This document shows, piece by piece, positions 1 to 7,388 of a DNA stretch of 43,225 bases (position 1 is its first letter; each line of letters begins with the position of its first letter). The translations under genes and the position numbers were made by a program. Source of the DNA: Opitutales bacterium (lineage in GTDB: Bacteria > Verrucomicrobiota > Verrucomicrobiia > Opitutales > Oceanipulchritudinaceae). The DNA lies in NCBI GenBank assembly GCA_020831485.1, contig JAFIGG010000030.1, forward strand, positions 1 to 43,225, read 5' to 3'. The notes below the pieces were generated by a model that was not told the origin of the DNA, ran no database searches, and saw only the letters and a program-made list of their open reading frames with translations.

Positions 1-6
1 AAATAA

Positions 7-80
7 GTGCCTGGCACTAACAAATTGTTTGAGAGAGGTGCCTGGCACCAATGCGACAGCCCGAAAAGGGTGTCTGGCAC
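7..80. repeat. Three REP-like short palindromes
   Basis: Three copies of an 11-bp near-palindrome lie at 7-17 and 38-48 (both GTGCCTGGCAC) and at 70-80 (GTGTCTGGCAC). The starts are 31 and 32 bp apart, and copies two and three are followed by CAAT. The half-sites GTGCC and GGCAC are inverted complements around a central T. They lie upstream of the chosen pdxH start. Short spaced palindromes of this kind resemble REP elements mobilised by REP-associated tyrosine transposases, but no transposase gene is in the window. The array may continue to the left of the window. Confidence 0.7.
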
Positions 81-126
81 CAATATTGGGTTGCGGATGC
101 GTTTTTTGGGGGTAGAGCTTTTAGGG

Positions 127-762
127 ATGAATCTGGCGGAATTGCGGCAGGAATATACGCGAGCGGGCTTGAGGCGGGAGGATCTGGATGGGGATCCGGT
201 TGCTCAGTTTCGGAAGTGGATTGATCAGGTAGGCGAGGCGGGATTGCCGGAGCCGAACGCTATGGTTCTGGCGACGATGGATGGGCAGGGGCAGGCGTTC
301 ACGCGGACGGTGTTGCTAAAGAACCTGGATCGACGGGGGTTTGTATTCTACACGAATTTTGAAAGCAGAAAGGCGCGGCAGATGGAGGAAAATGCCAAGG
401 TCTCTCTGCTCTTTCCCTGGTTTCCGCTTGAGAGGCAGGTTAGCATCAATGGGGTAGCCAGCAGAATATCTACGGCCGAATCGTTGAAGTATTTCGCTTC
501 CAGGCCGCTGGCGAGTCGACTCGGTGCATGGGCTTCCCCACAGAGTACTATCATCCGCTCCCGCTCGCTGCTGGAGTCGAAATTCCAGGAGATGAAGGCC
601 AAGTTCGCGAGCGGCGATATACCCCTGCCCTCATTCTGGGGTGGTTATCGGGTTGAACCCGAAACTGTTGAATTCTGGCAAGGGCGACAAAGTCGACTGC
701 ACGACCGATTCATCTACCAGAAAACAGCCGAAGGCTGGAGGATCGAGCGACTGGCGCCCTGA
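127..762 (+). CDS. pdxH: Pyridoxamine/pyridoxine 5'-phosphate oxidase
   Basis: FMN-dependent oxidase that converts PNP and PMP to pyridoxal 5'-phosphate, the last step of vitamin B6 synthesis and salvage, in the cytosol. The 211-residue product matches the family's usual length of about 210-220. The FMN-binding region RTVLLKN...[15 protein letters not shown] is followed by [18 protein letters not shown], and the C-terminus has the family hallmark [12 protein letters not shown] with a final RIERLAP. The open frame extends upstream to base 7, but those codons run through the REP-like repeats and match nothing expected, so the ATG at 127 ([15 protein letters not shown]) is preferred. It is transcribed convergently with the oxidoreductase at 805. 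Identification is secure from the motifs; the start is slightly less so. Confidence 0.93.
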   Translation: MNLAELRQEYTRAGLRREDLDGDPVAQFRKWIDQVGEAGLPEPNAMVLATMDGQGQAFTRTVLLKNLDRRGFVFYTNFESRKARQMEENAKVSLLFPWFPLERQVSINGVASRISTAESLKYFASRPLASRLGAWASPQSTIIRSRSLLESKFQEMKAKFASGDIPLPSFWGGYRVEPETVEFWQGRQSRLHDRFIYQKTAEGWRIERLAP

Positions 763-804
763 AACGTGGTGGTGCGACCGATAGGCGCAGAATAAACAAG
801 TTAC

Positions 805-1962
805 TCAACCAACAAATTTCGTCCACTTTTCACCGGATGCCGCTGAACGGATGGCGGTACTGAGGAACTGCATACCGTAGAGTCCGTCGCCGACAGTTGG
901 GAAGTCGTAATCATAGGTACTCCGACCGGCCTTGCGGTCCCTGATGGCACGGGCGGCTTCAAGGTAGATGTTGGCAAAGGCTTCGATGAATGCCTCGGGA
1001 TGCCCAGGGGGAATGCGTGTGAAGCGTTGGCTTGCCGCACCGAGGTATGGGTTACCGCGGCGAAGAGTCTGAATCGGCTGATCCTTCAGGGTTAAAAACA
1101 ATTCGTTGGGGTGTTCCTGCTTCCAAGCCAGAGCGCCTTTGGTCCCGTAGATCCTGATGGTCAGATTGTTTTCTTCACCCAGGGATATTTGAGAAGCGTA
1201 GAGGATGCCGACTGCTCCATTTTCGTAGCGAACCAGCAGATTGGCATCGTCTTCCAGAGGACGGCCTTCGACAAAGGTCGTAAAATGTGCGCAGAGCGAT
1301 TCAATTTTTAGGCCTGTGATGTAGCGACCCAAGTTCTCCGCATGGGTTCCGATGTCCCCCAGGCAGCAGGAACCACCCGCTTTTTCCGGGTCGGTGCGCC
1401 AGGCGGCCTGCTTTTGGCCATCCTGTTCTATCTGGTCGGCGAGCCAACCCTGAGGGTACTCAGCAACTATTTTGAGGATCTCACCGATCTCCCCGCGCTG
1501 GACACGCTCACGGGCTTCCTTGACCATCGGATAGCCTGTGTAATTGTGGGTCAGGGCAAAAATGAGGCCGGAATCTTCAACAGCCTTGTATAGGCGTTCT
1601 GCATCTTCCAGCTGAGCGGTCAGAGGCTTGTCGCAGACGATGTGGAAGCCTTTGTCGATGAAAGCCATCGCTACCGGAGCATGCAGGAAATTCGGCGTCA
1701 CTATCGCCACAAAGTCGATACGCTCGCCTTCCGGAAGTTTAGCCTCAGCCGTAGCCATTTCTTCGTATGAATGGTAAATACGCCCAGGAGCGATGCCTAG
1801 GTCTTCACCCGAAAGCCGACTCTTTTCGGGATCGCTGGAAAAACAACCAGCCACCAGTTCTATCTGTCCGTCCAACCAGGCTGCATGGCGATGAACAGCA
1901 CCGATAAAGGCGTCCCGGCCGCCACCAACCATTCCCATTTTCAATTTCTGTGCGGTACTCAT
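805..1962 (-). CDS. Gfo/Idh/MocA family oxidoreductase
   Basis: NAD(P)-dependent sugar or cyclitol dehydrogenase of 385 residues. The N-terminal Rossmann fold begins with GMVGGGRDAFIGAVHRHAAW. The family lysine motif appears as CDKPLT (usually EKP), and the probable catalytic histidine lies in GDIGTHAENLGRYITG. The start codon overlaps the stop of the upstream isomerase by one base (TAATG), and a GGGAG ribosome site precedes it, so the two are very likely translated together. The substrate cannot be read from the sequence. With the isomerase and a second oxidoreductase beside it, a role in catabolism of an oxidised sugar or inositol-like compound is the best inference. Confidence 0.88.
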   Translation of the reverse strand: MSTAQKLKMGMVGGGRDAFIGAVHRHAAWLDGQIELVAGCFSSDPEKSRLSGEDLGIAPGRIYHSYEEMATAEAKLPEGERIDFVAIVTPNFLHAPVAMAFIDKGFHIVCDKPLTAQLEDAERLYKAVEDSGLIFALTHNYTGYPMVKEARERVQRGEIGEILKIVAEYPQGWLADQIEQDGQKQAAWRTDPEKAGGSCCLGDIGTHAENLGRYITGLKIESLCAHFTTFVEGRPLEDDANLLVRYENGAVGILYASQISLGEENNLTIRIYGTKGALAWKQEHPNELFLTLKDQPIQTLRRGNPYLGAASQRFTRIPPGHPEAFIEAFANIYLEAARAIRDRKAGRSTYDYDFPTVGDGLYGMQFLSTAIRSAASGEKWTKFVG

Positions 1963-3002
1963 TATTGATTCTCCCGGTCAAAAGCTGCGTCAAATGCGGT
2001 GGTGCTGGGCGCAAAATCGATCTGCCGCACATAGGCTGCCGATTCCGTGGCCCCGTGCACGCGGTCCATGCGAACATCCTCCCATTCCACGGACAAAGGC
2101 CCGTTGTAACCAATGTCATTGAGGGCGACGATAACGGATTCGAAATCAATGTCTCCGCGCCCCACCGAGCGAAAGTCCCAATAACGACTGGGGTTTCCAA
2201 ACTCAGTGTGTCCGCCAAAGACTCCGGCGCCACCGTCTCCCCTGCCCCACCAGGCGTCCTTCATGTGCACATGGAAGATACGATCGCCGAAAGCACGGAT
2301 AAAGCGCTCGTAATCGACCCCCTGGTAACCGAGGTGCGAGGGGTCGTAATTGAATCCAAAACGTGGATGCTGCTTGACTGCTTCAACCGCCCGTTGGGCG
2401 GTGATAATGTCGAAAGCGATTTCAGTTGGATGGACTTCCAGACCAAAATTGACATCCACCTCTTCAAACACATTCAGAATAGGAACCCAGCGCTTGGCGA
2501 AGTCCTCAAAGCCTTTATCCAAGTAAGCCTGTGAAGTTGGCGGGAAGGCATACAAGGCGTGCCAAATAGACGAACCGGTAAACCCATTGACCACCGGGTG
2601 CAGAACCGCTGGCCCCATCGACTGCGGTCGGGCATCAAAAAACTGCCGTGCTGCCCTGGCCGTTTTCTGCATCTGGGCGGCAGCTCGCTGACGGACCCCT
2701 TCGGGATCGCCGTCGCCCCAAATCGAATCCGCCAGAATTGCCTTGTGACGCTCGTCAATGGGGTCGCAAACGCACTGTCCCACCAGGTGGTTGGAAATCG
2801 CAAAACAATCCAGCCGGTGGTCGGTCAGCAACTCCCATTTGGTCTTGAGGTAAGCAGGATCCTCGGCCTGGTCGACGTCGAAGTGATCGCCCCAACAGGC
2901 AAGCTCAAGCCCATCGTAGCCCATGCCGGGGGCTTGAGCTGCTAGCTCATTTATTGATAAATCAGCCCACTGGCCGGTGAATAGTGTAACAGGTCTTGGC
3001 AT
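1962..3002 (-). CDS. Sugar phosphate isomerase/epimerase (TIM barrel)
   Basis: Xylose-isomerase-like TIM-barrel protein of 346 residues, the fold shared by AP endonuclease 2, IolE/IolI and sugar epimerases. Metal-ligand segments occur in the expected order: [12 protein letters not shown] (Glu), [15 protein letters not shown] (Asp/His), [15 protein letters not shown] (His) and [13 protein letters not shown] (Glu). An AGGA ribosome site lies about eight bases before the ATG. It is the first gene of a coupled pair with the downstream oxidoreductase. It probably isomerises or dehydrates a keto-sugar intermediate produced or used by the flanking Gfo/Idh enzymes. The exact substrate is unknown. Confidence 0.85.
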   Translation of the reverse strand: MPRPVTLFTGQWADLSINELAAQAPGMGYDGLELACWGDHFDVDQAEDPAYLKTKWELLTDHRLDCFAISNHLVGQCVCDPIDERHKAILADSIWGDGDPEGVRQRAAAQMQKTARAARQFFDARPQSMGPAVLHPVVNGFTGSSIWHALYAFPPTSQAYLDKGFEDFAKRWVPILNVFEEVDVNFGLEVHPTEIAFDIITAQRAVEAVKQHPRFGFNYDPSHLGYQGVDYERFIRAFGDRIFHVHMKDAWWGRGDGGAGVFGGHTEFGNPSRYWDFRSVGRGDIDFESVIVALNDIGYNGPLSVEWEDVRMDRVHGATESAAYVRQIDFAPSTTAFDAAFDRENQ

Positions 3003-3053
3003 AACTGAATCCTATTTGGAGTTGAGGTTGCGTGACAGGGGCAGGCTCAAAAC

Positions 3054-4085
3054 TCAAGTGCCTGCAGGAAATGGCAATGTTCGCCCCTCAAGGGCACTGC
3101 GGTGACAAAGTTCGATGATACGAATAAAACTGGCTGCATATTCCGGGGTGATCACCAGCGAATCTTTCCCTTGGATTGCATCGGCAATATTCGGGTAGAA
3201 TCGAGTCTGCTCACCGGGTGGGTTGGGTCCCCGTTCAGCCGTTTCAACCCCATTTTCTCGAAGCAACAGCTCATAGCCATCCATATCGAAGCCGTAGCTG
3301 CCTTCCGTGCCGTAAAAGGTGACCATATTACGTCCTGTCTGGGGATCCAGGGTGGTTACTTTCAGTTGAATGACGGCGCCATCATCGAGACGGATCATTG
3401 CGCCAATTTCATCATCAATGGTGTCCTCATTCCAACGGGTCTTCCAGTAACCATGATGTCGGTAGCCGGACACTTCCAAGGGTTTGCCGCGAACCACCTG
3501 GAAGGAATATTCCAATAGATGGACACCCCAATCGTAAAGCGCTCCGCCAGAAATGCGGTTGCTTGAGCGCCACCAATCCGCAATTTGTCCGCGGATACCG
3601 ACATCGAGGTCAATGCGGTAGACGCTGCCGATCCGTTTCTCATCCAGGATGACCTTTTTCGCCCGCAGAATACAGCCATCCCAATGCCGGTTGTGGAAAG
3701 TCGTTACCAAAAGGTCTTTCGCCTTTGCTGCGTCGATCAAAGCGTCGCACTCCGCGCCGGTAATAGCCATCGGCTTCTCCATGACCACATGTTTGCCCGC
3801 TCTGAGGCAGCGCAATCCGAGGTCCGCATGCGTGTCATGAGGAGTGATGACGGCAACAACATTGGCGTCTGAATTCGAGAGAAAAGTATCCACCGAGTCA
3901 TACAACTCGATGCCCGGAAAATCCTGAGTTGCGACCGCAAGCCGTTCGGGATCAATTTCGACCACAGCCGCCGGCACCATTCCGGCGGCCTGCATGAGGT
4001 CTAGATGGGCTTTGCCCATGTTGTAGGCACCACCGTAACCGATGACTGCAGCCTTTAGAGTAGGAGTATTTGAATAAGCAGGCAT
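3054..4085 (-). CDS. Gfo/Idh/MocA family oxidoreductase
   Basis: Second NAD(P)-dependent Gfo/Idh/MocA dehydrogenase, 343 residues from the ATG at 4085 (MPAYSNTPTLKAAVIGYGGAYNMGKAH). An upstream in-frame TTG at 4130 would add 15 residues but gives a poor N-terminus. Motifs include the glycine-rich nucleotide loop IGYGGAYNMG, the EKP lysine motif in VVMEKPMAITGAEC, and GGALYDWGVHLLEYSF with the probable catalytic His. It lies 50 bp upstream of the isomerase on the same strand and probably belongs to the same sugar-catabolic operon. It is clearly diverged from the oxidoreductase at 805, so the two likely act on different carbons or intermediates. Confidence 0.87.
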   Translation of the reverse strand: MPAYSNTPTLKAAVIGYGGAYNMGKAHLDLMQAAGMVPAAVVEIDPERLAVATQDFPGIELYDSVDTFLSNSDANVVAVITPHDTHADLGLRCLRAGKHVVMEKPMAITGAECDALIDAAKAKDLLVTTFHNRHWDGCILRAKKVILDEKRIGSVYRIDLDVGIRGQIADWWRSSNRISGGALYDWGVHLLEYSFQVVRGKPLEVSGYRHHGYWKTRWNEDTIDDEIGAMIRLDDGAVIQLKVTTLDPQTGRNMVTFYGTEGSYGFDMDGYELLLRENGVETAERGPNPPGEQTRFYPNIADAIQGKDSLVITPEYAASFIRIIELCHRSALEGRTLPFPAGT

Positions 4086-4158
4086 AATGCATAGACGTGC
4101 ATCAGGGCGCACGCTGCCTGAATCATTCAAAAGCCATTGCTACTGACAAGCGGAAAAT

Positions 4159-4764
4159 CTACCAGCCCAACAAACCACGATCCTGGCGCTTGGCTACCTG
4201 CTGGGTCTGTTGCCAGAGGATAATGCCCGTCTCCACATTCTGCAGGGTCATCGTGATGACATAACCGGTGGAACGGGTCCGATTGGTACGGTCTTCAAAC
4301 CCACTGATGGTACCCTCAAGAACGTAATCGGCACCCACCTGGCGACCACGCTGAGCTGCCGTTGTCTGGTCCACGTTACCGCTCTCCTGCTGATAGGCGA
4401 TTTCGCTGGCCAGGTCTTCACGGCGGGTGGCATCGACAAAGCGGAAAAGACCGGAGTTGATCACATCCTCACGCACCAGTGTGGTCATCGCCTGCGTATT
4501 AATGCGGGTGTCTGTAATCGTGTTGGCATCCAGCCGAATGGGTAGAATCACAACAACCGGTGCAGGTGAAACGGCATGGGATGCCTCCCTGACAGGCCGA
4601 CTGGTCAACATTGAATCCACCATTGTGCGCACGGTTTCATTCACATCGGCCTGACCGATACGCATGGACTGGGCACTTGGATCGGTTGGATCCGTACGCT
4701 GCACTGGGGTGCCGCATCCGGCGATGAATAAAAAGGCTACAAGTAAAATGCTGAACTTTTTCAT
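4159..4764 (-). CDS. lpoB: LpoB-like penicillin-binding protein activator lipoprotein
   Basis: Predicted outer-membrane lipoprotein of 201 residues (E. coli LpoB has 213). It has a lipoprotein signal MKKFSILLVAFLFIAGC, a proline/threonine-rich spacer, and a globular domain beginning at DVNETVRTMVDSMLTSRP. That domain continues through VVVILPIRLDANTITDTRI, GADYVLEGTISG and a C-terminal TGIILWQQTQQV. In enterobacteria LpoB reaches through the peptidoglycan and activates PBP1b. A good AGGAA ribosome site precedes the ATG. The gene directly follows a ycfL-like gene, the same pairing as in E. coli, which strengthens the call. The PBP partner is not in this window. Confidence 0.83.
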   Translation of the reverse strand: MKKFSILLVAFLFIAGCGTPVQRTDPTDPSAQSMRIGQADVNETVRTMVDSMLTSRPVREASHAVSPAPVVVILPIRLDANTITDTRINTQAMTTLVREDVINSGLFRFVDATRREDLASEIAYQQESGNVDQTTAAQRGRQVGADYVLEGTISGFEDRTNRTRSTGYVITMTLQNVETGIILWQQTQQVAKRQDRGLLGW

Positions 4765-4773
4765 AATCGGTTC

Positions 4774-5265
4774 CTATCGACGGTAACTGAGTTCCTGGAT
4801 AAAGACGCGAAACTGCTTTGCGGCCGTTGACCGACCAACACTGCTCAGCTGTATGGTTTCCCTCGGAGACAACAGGACCGGCGTCCAACCGGAGCCACCG
4901 GATATCTCCATTTCATCCTCGTCAAACCAGATGACCCGATAACGCAGATTGACGTCACTGCTGGAGCGACTGGTCAGGCTTACCTGGACTCTTGGGTAGC
5001 CCTCTTCTTCCCGTGCGGAAACAACATTACTGACGTAGAATGACTGCCCAGGAACCGTCACTCCACGACCGGATGTCGGATTCACGCTGCCATCCGGGTT
5101 CAAAATACCCTCTACTTCGACACTGCCGGCTCGCATGGGCAACACGGCTACGTCACCGGGTTCGGATGGAACTGTGATGTGCGGCGTCTGACAAGCGCTG
5201 ACAACGAGTAAGAGACTTGCCAGCAGGGCGATGGCCCGAAATGGAGTAACAACTGAATTTTTCAT
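4774..5265 (-). CDS. ycfL: YcfL-like (DUF1425) lipoprotein
   Basis: Small lipoprotein of 163 residues with signal peptide and lipobox (LLLVVSACQTP, Cys about residue 25). The mature part, FYVSNVVSAREEEGYPRVQVSLTSRSSSDVNLRYRVIWFDEDEMEI, matches the DUF1425/YcfL beta-sandwich pattern, where a Tyr/Phe-rich strand precedes WFD and a GWTPV turn. Its function is not established; it is assumed to work with LpoB in envelope or peptidoglycan synthesis because the two are repeatedly neighbours. It starts 9 bp after the stop of the COG3014-like gene and lies 9 bp before lpoB, so one mRNA is likely. Confidence 0.78.
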   Translation of the reverse strand: MKNSVVTPFRAIALLASLLLVVSACQTPHITVPSEPGDVAVLPMRAGSVEVEGILNPDGSVNPTSGRGVTVPGQSFYVSNVVSAREEEGYPRVQVSLTSRSSSDVNLRYRVIWFDEDEMEISGGSGWTPVLLSPRETIQLSSVGRSTAAKQFRVFIQELSYRR

Positions 5266-5273
5266 GTATACAA

Positions 5274-6659
5274 TTAAAGGGATGAAGGTTTTGCCATGGT
5301 GGCGTGCAGTCGATTCCCCATGCGGTCGACAATCAGGAACACGGTTTGATTAGCATCCAGGTCGAAAGTTACAGACTGCATCAAAGAACGATTTGTTCCA
5401 AACTTTAGCTCATGCGAACCGGGGGGCAAGTGCAGACTTGCGATTTGCAGGTTACCCGGAAGGGTTGACCAACTGCGCAAATCCGGGCGATCGGTCACCA
5501 CATTCATTATGTTGGCGAGAAATCCGAGAAACTGGCTCTCCTCTTCAGCGGCTTTCTGAACCTTCCTTTTCACAATCAGACGCAAAACCTGCCGGGTCAG
5601 GAGTGCTGGGTAGCGGGCTTTTAATTCGTGCACGGCCATGGCGTTCAAGTCACTGACCACGCTGGTTTGGCCGGAGATATCCCTGCCCGCATCCAACAGC
5701 AACGGCACCGGTCTGGATATCTGGCTGGCGTCATAGTAGGGCAGGCTGATCTGAAGGATGGATGTGTCGTATACAAAAGGCACCTGTAATGCCGAGCGGT
5801 TGGCAATGAAACCATCGCCATAGAGGACGACTACCCTGCCCTTGCCCTCCAGACCTCCCAACTGCCCGCTGCGTCTTTGGTTCAACTGTTGTACACTTTC
5901 ACGCAGCAGCCGGTGATTCGGCTGAATTTCCAGGGCCTTCCGGTAATCGATAAGAGCGCGGTCCCACTCACCAAAATGCTCAAACAGCACCCCTGATAGA
6001 AAATAGGTAAAGGCATTCAGAAACGGCGAGGTAGCTGTCGGGGAAACCGATGCCATGCGCTGCTCCGCCCGCTGCAGTGAGCGGTTGACCGCATCCATGC
6101 TGATGTCCTCATTCGACAGTTGCCTGCGTGCGTTGTCGACCAGGCGCCGATTTTGCTCGCGGGCATATTCCTGCTCAACGTCCGCCCGGTTCAGTTCAAT
6201 GCGGGCACGCACATAGTCACCCAGTCGCAGGTAATTCAGTGCCTGCAGGTTGTGCAACATCACCTTTTCGTAGTGGGCGCCGTCATAAGGAATCGCGAGA
6301 TCGTTGGTTGCGAGTGCGACAGAACTGAAAAAGGTCTGGGAAACTGAAAGACTAGCCCGCATCCGCTGTTCTTCAAACCGGTCGCTGGCCTCCTGGAAAT
6401 CTTTTATCCCTGCATCCAAGTCCCCGACGAGGGATTGCAGTCGGCCCCGCTCCTTCAGAAACAGGATACGGTCCTGACTGCCGGCCAGGCGTGTCAGCTG
6501 GCTAAGAGAAGCGGTCAGCTGAGCCTCGGATCCGGTCTGCAGCGCATTGCGGAAGCCAACCGCGCGGTCCGGGTGGTTGGCTGCCGGATTCATCACCTGA
6601 GAGGTGGTGGCGCAACCGGCCGTTGCCAAAGTCAGCACGAGCAGCCACAGAGTCCGCAT
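5274..6659 (-). CDS. COG3014-like lipoprotein with helical/TPR-type repeats
   Basis: Lipoprotein of 461 residues from the ATG at 6659, which gives a clean signal peptide MRTLWLLVLTLATAGC; in-frame upstream starts only add a non-signal extension. The N-terminal half is rich in helical repeat-like segments (YLRLGDYVRARIELNRADVEQ and FGEWDRALIDYRKALEIQPNH read as TPR units). The C-terminal half is beta-rich (GKGRVVVLYGDGFIANRSALQVPF, LPPGSHELKFGTNRSLMQSVTFDLDANQTVFLIVDR). This resembles the COG3014 family, commonly linked to lpoB/ycfL-type genes. No enzymatic motif is visible. It probably assists outer-membrane-linked peptidoglycan assembly together with its two downstream neighbours. Confidence 0.72.
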   Translation of the reverse strand: MRTLWLLVLTLATAGCATTSQVMNPAANHPDRAVGFRNALQTGSEAQLTASLSQLTRLAGSQDRILFLKERGRLQSLVGDLDAGIKDFQEASDRFEEQRMRASLSVSQTFFSSVALATNDLAIPYDGAHYEKVMLHNLQALNYLRLGDYVRARIELNRADVEQEYAREQNRRLVDNARRQLSNEDISMDAVNRSLQRAEQRMASVSPTATSPFLNAFTYFLSGVLFEHFGEWDRALIDYRKALEIQPNHRLLRESVQQLNQRRSGQLGGLEGKGRVVVLYGDGFIANRSALQVPFVYDTSILQISLPYYDASQISRPVPLLLDAGRDISGQTSVVSDLNAMAVHELKARYPALLTRQVLRLIVKRKVQKAAEEESQFLGFLANIMNVVTDRPDLRSWSTLPGNLQIASLHLPPGSHELKFGTNRSLMQSVTFDLDANQTVFLIVDRMGNRLHATMAKPSSL

Positions 6660-6696
6660 TCTGTATAGGGCAGGCATCTCAATCAACTGGACCCGC

Positions 6697-7290
6697 TCAA
6701 CGCCCATCGGGTTCCCCCGCATCCTGCGTCAATCGGAGGATCCATTCATGGTGCTCGGGATACTCTTCCAATAGATCCTGACGATTTCCCATCTCGTGTT
6801 CGGCAAAATCAAAACCCGGGATTACCGTGCAGCCTACCAGCGCATGAGATTTACCTGCGGAGGGCAAGAGAGCTCCAAACCAATGCCCGGCCGGAATTAC
6901 ACAGAAAGGCACTGCTCCCTGCTCCGGGTTCTTGCCCAGGCGGTGAACCGTCAGCACACCTTCGGGAGTCAACTCTACCACGGACAACTCGGCCCCATCG
7001 TAATGGTGCCAGATCTCATCCGAAGCGATGCGGTGAAAATGGCTGACCTCCTCCCCTTCCAACAGGTAATAAATTGCGGAGGCCTGGGGCCGGGGCCCTT
7101 TAAACTCCGGCGACAGCACGGCTTGGGGAAGCACCTGCCGACTCGCATACACCCGGCGGAACCATCCCCCTTCGGGATGGCGGGCAAGGCCCAGGCGGGA
7201 CCGCCAAGTTGCCGCAGAAACTTCGACCATAAGCACCAAGCTAAGACATGCATTCCTGTCCACAAGTTCAATCCTGTGCAGCCAGCTCAT
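6697..7290 (-). CDS. DUF985/Cupin_5 family protein
   Basis: Single-domain cupin of 197 residues. Characteristic stretches are LGLARHPEGGWFRRVYAS, ASAIYYLLEGEEVSHFHRIASDEIWHHYDG (conserved His/Glu of the cupin barrel), FCVIPAGHWFGALL and the terminal VIPGFDFAEHEM. These fit the YML079w-like DUF985 family, whose ligand or reaction is not firmly known. The family is usually 150-180 residues, so the first 20 or so residues may be over-annotated, but a strong GGAGGG ribosome site precedes this ATG. It is first in line before the COG3014, ycfL and lpoB genes and divergent from korA. Confidence 0.82.
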   Translation of the reverse strand: MSWLHRIELVDRNACLSLVLMVEVSAATWRSRLGLARHPEGGWFRRVYASRQVLPQAVLSPEFKGPRPQASAIYYLLEGEEVSHFHRIASDEIWHHYDGAELSVVELTPEGVLTVHRLGKNPEQGAVPFCVIPAGHWFGALLPSAGKSHALVGCTVIPGFDFAEHEMGNRQDLLEEYPEHHEWILRLTQDAGEPDGR

Positions 7291-7306
7291 TATTCCCTCC
7301 AGAACA

Positions 7307-7336
7307 TTGACAGCAGAGCCTCTATTTAATTAGAAA
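7307..7336 (+). promoter_or_regulatory. Candidate sigma-70 promoter for korAB
   Basis: A consensus -35 box TTGACA lies at 7307-7312. TAGAAA follows at 7331-7336 after an 18-bp spacer and is a fair -10. The predicted start is near 7343, about 45 bases before the korA ATG, and AAGGA at 7376-7380 is a suitable ribosome site. The -10 match is only partial. Confidence 0.45.
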
Positions 7337-7388
7337 TACAGGCTTTTGCGATAAGCAAAGTTAACCTTCCCCTCTAAGGAAACCCCCA

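Noticed and set aside
7-126. N-terminal extension of pdxH
   Set aside because: It is encoded by the REP-like repeats; PdxH homologues start near [10 protein letters not shown].
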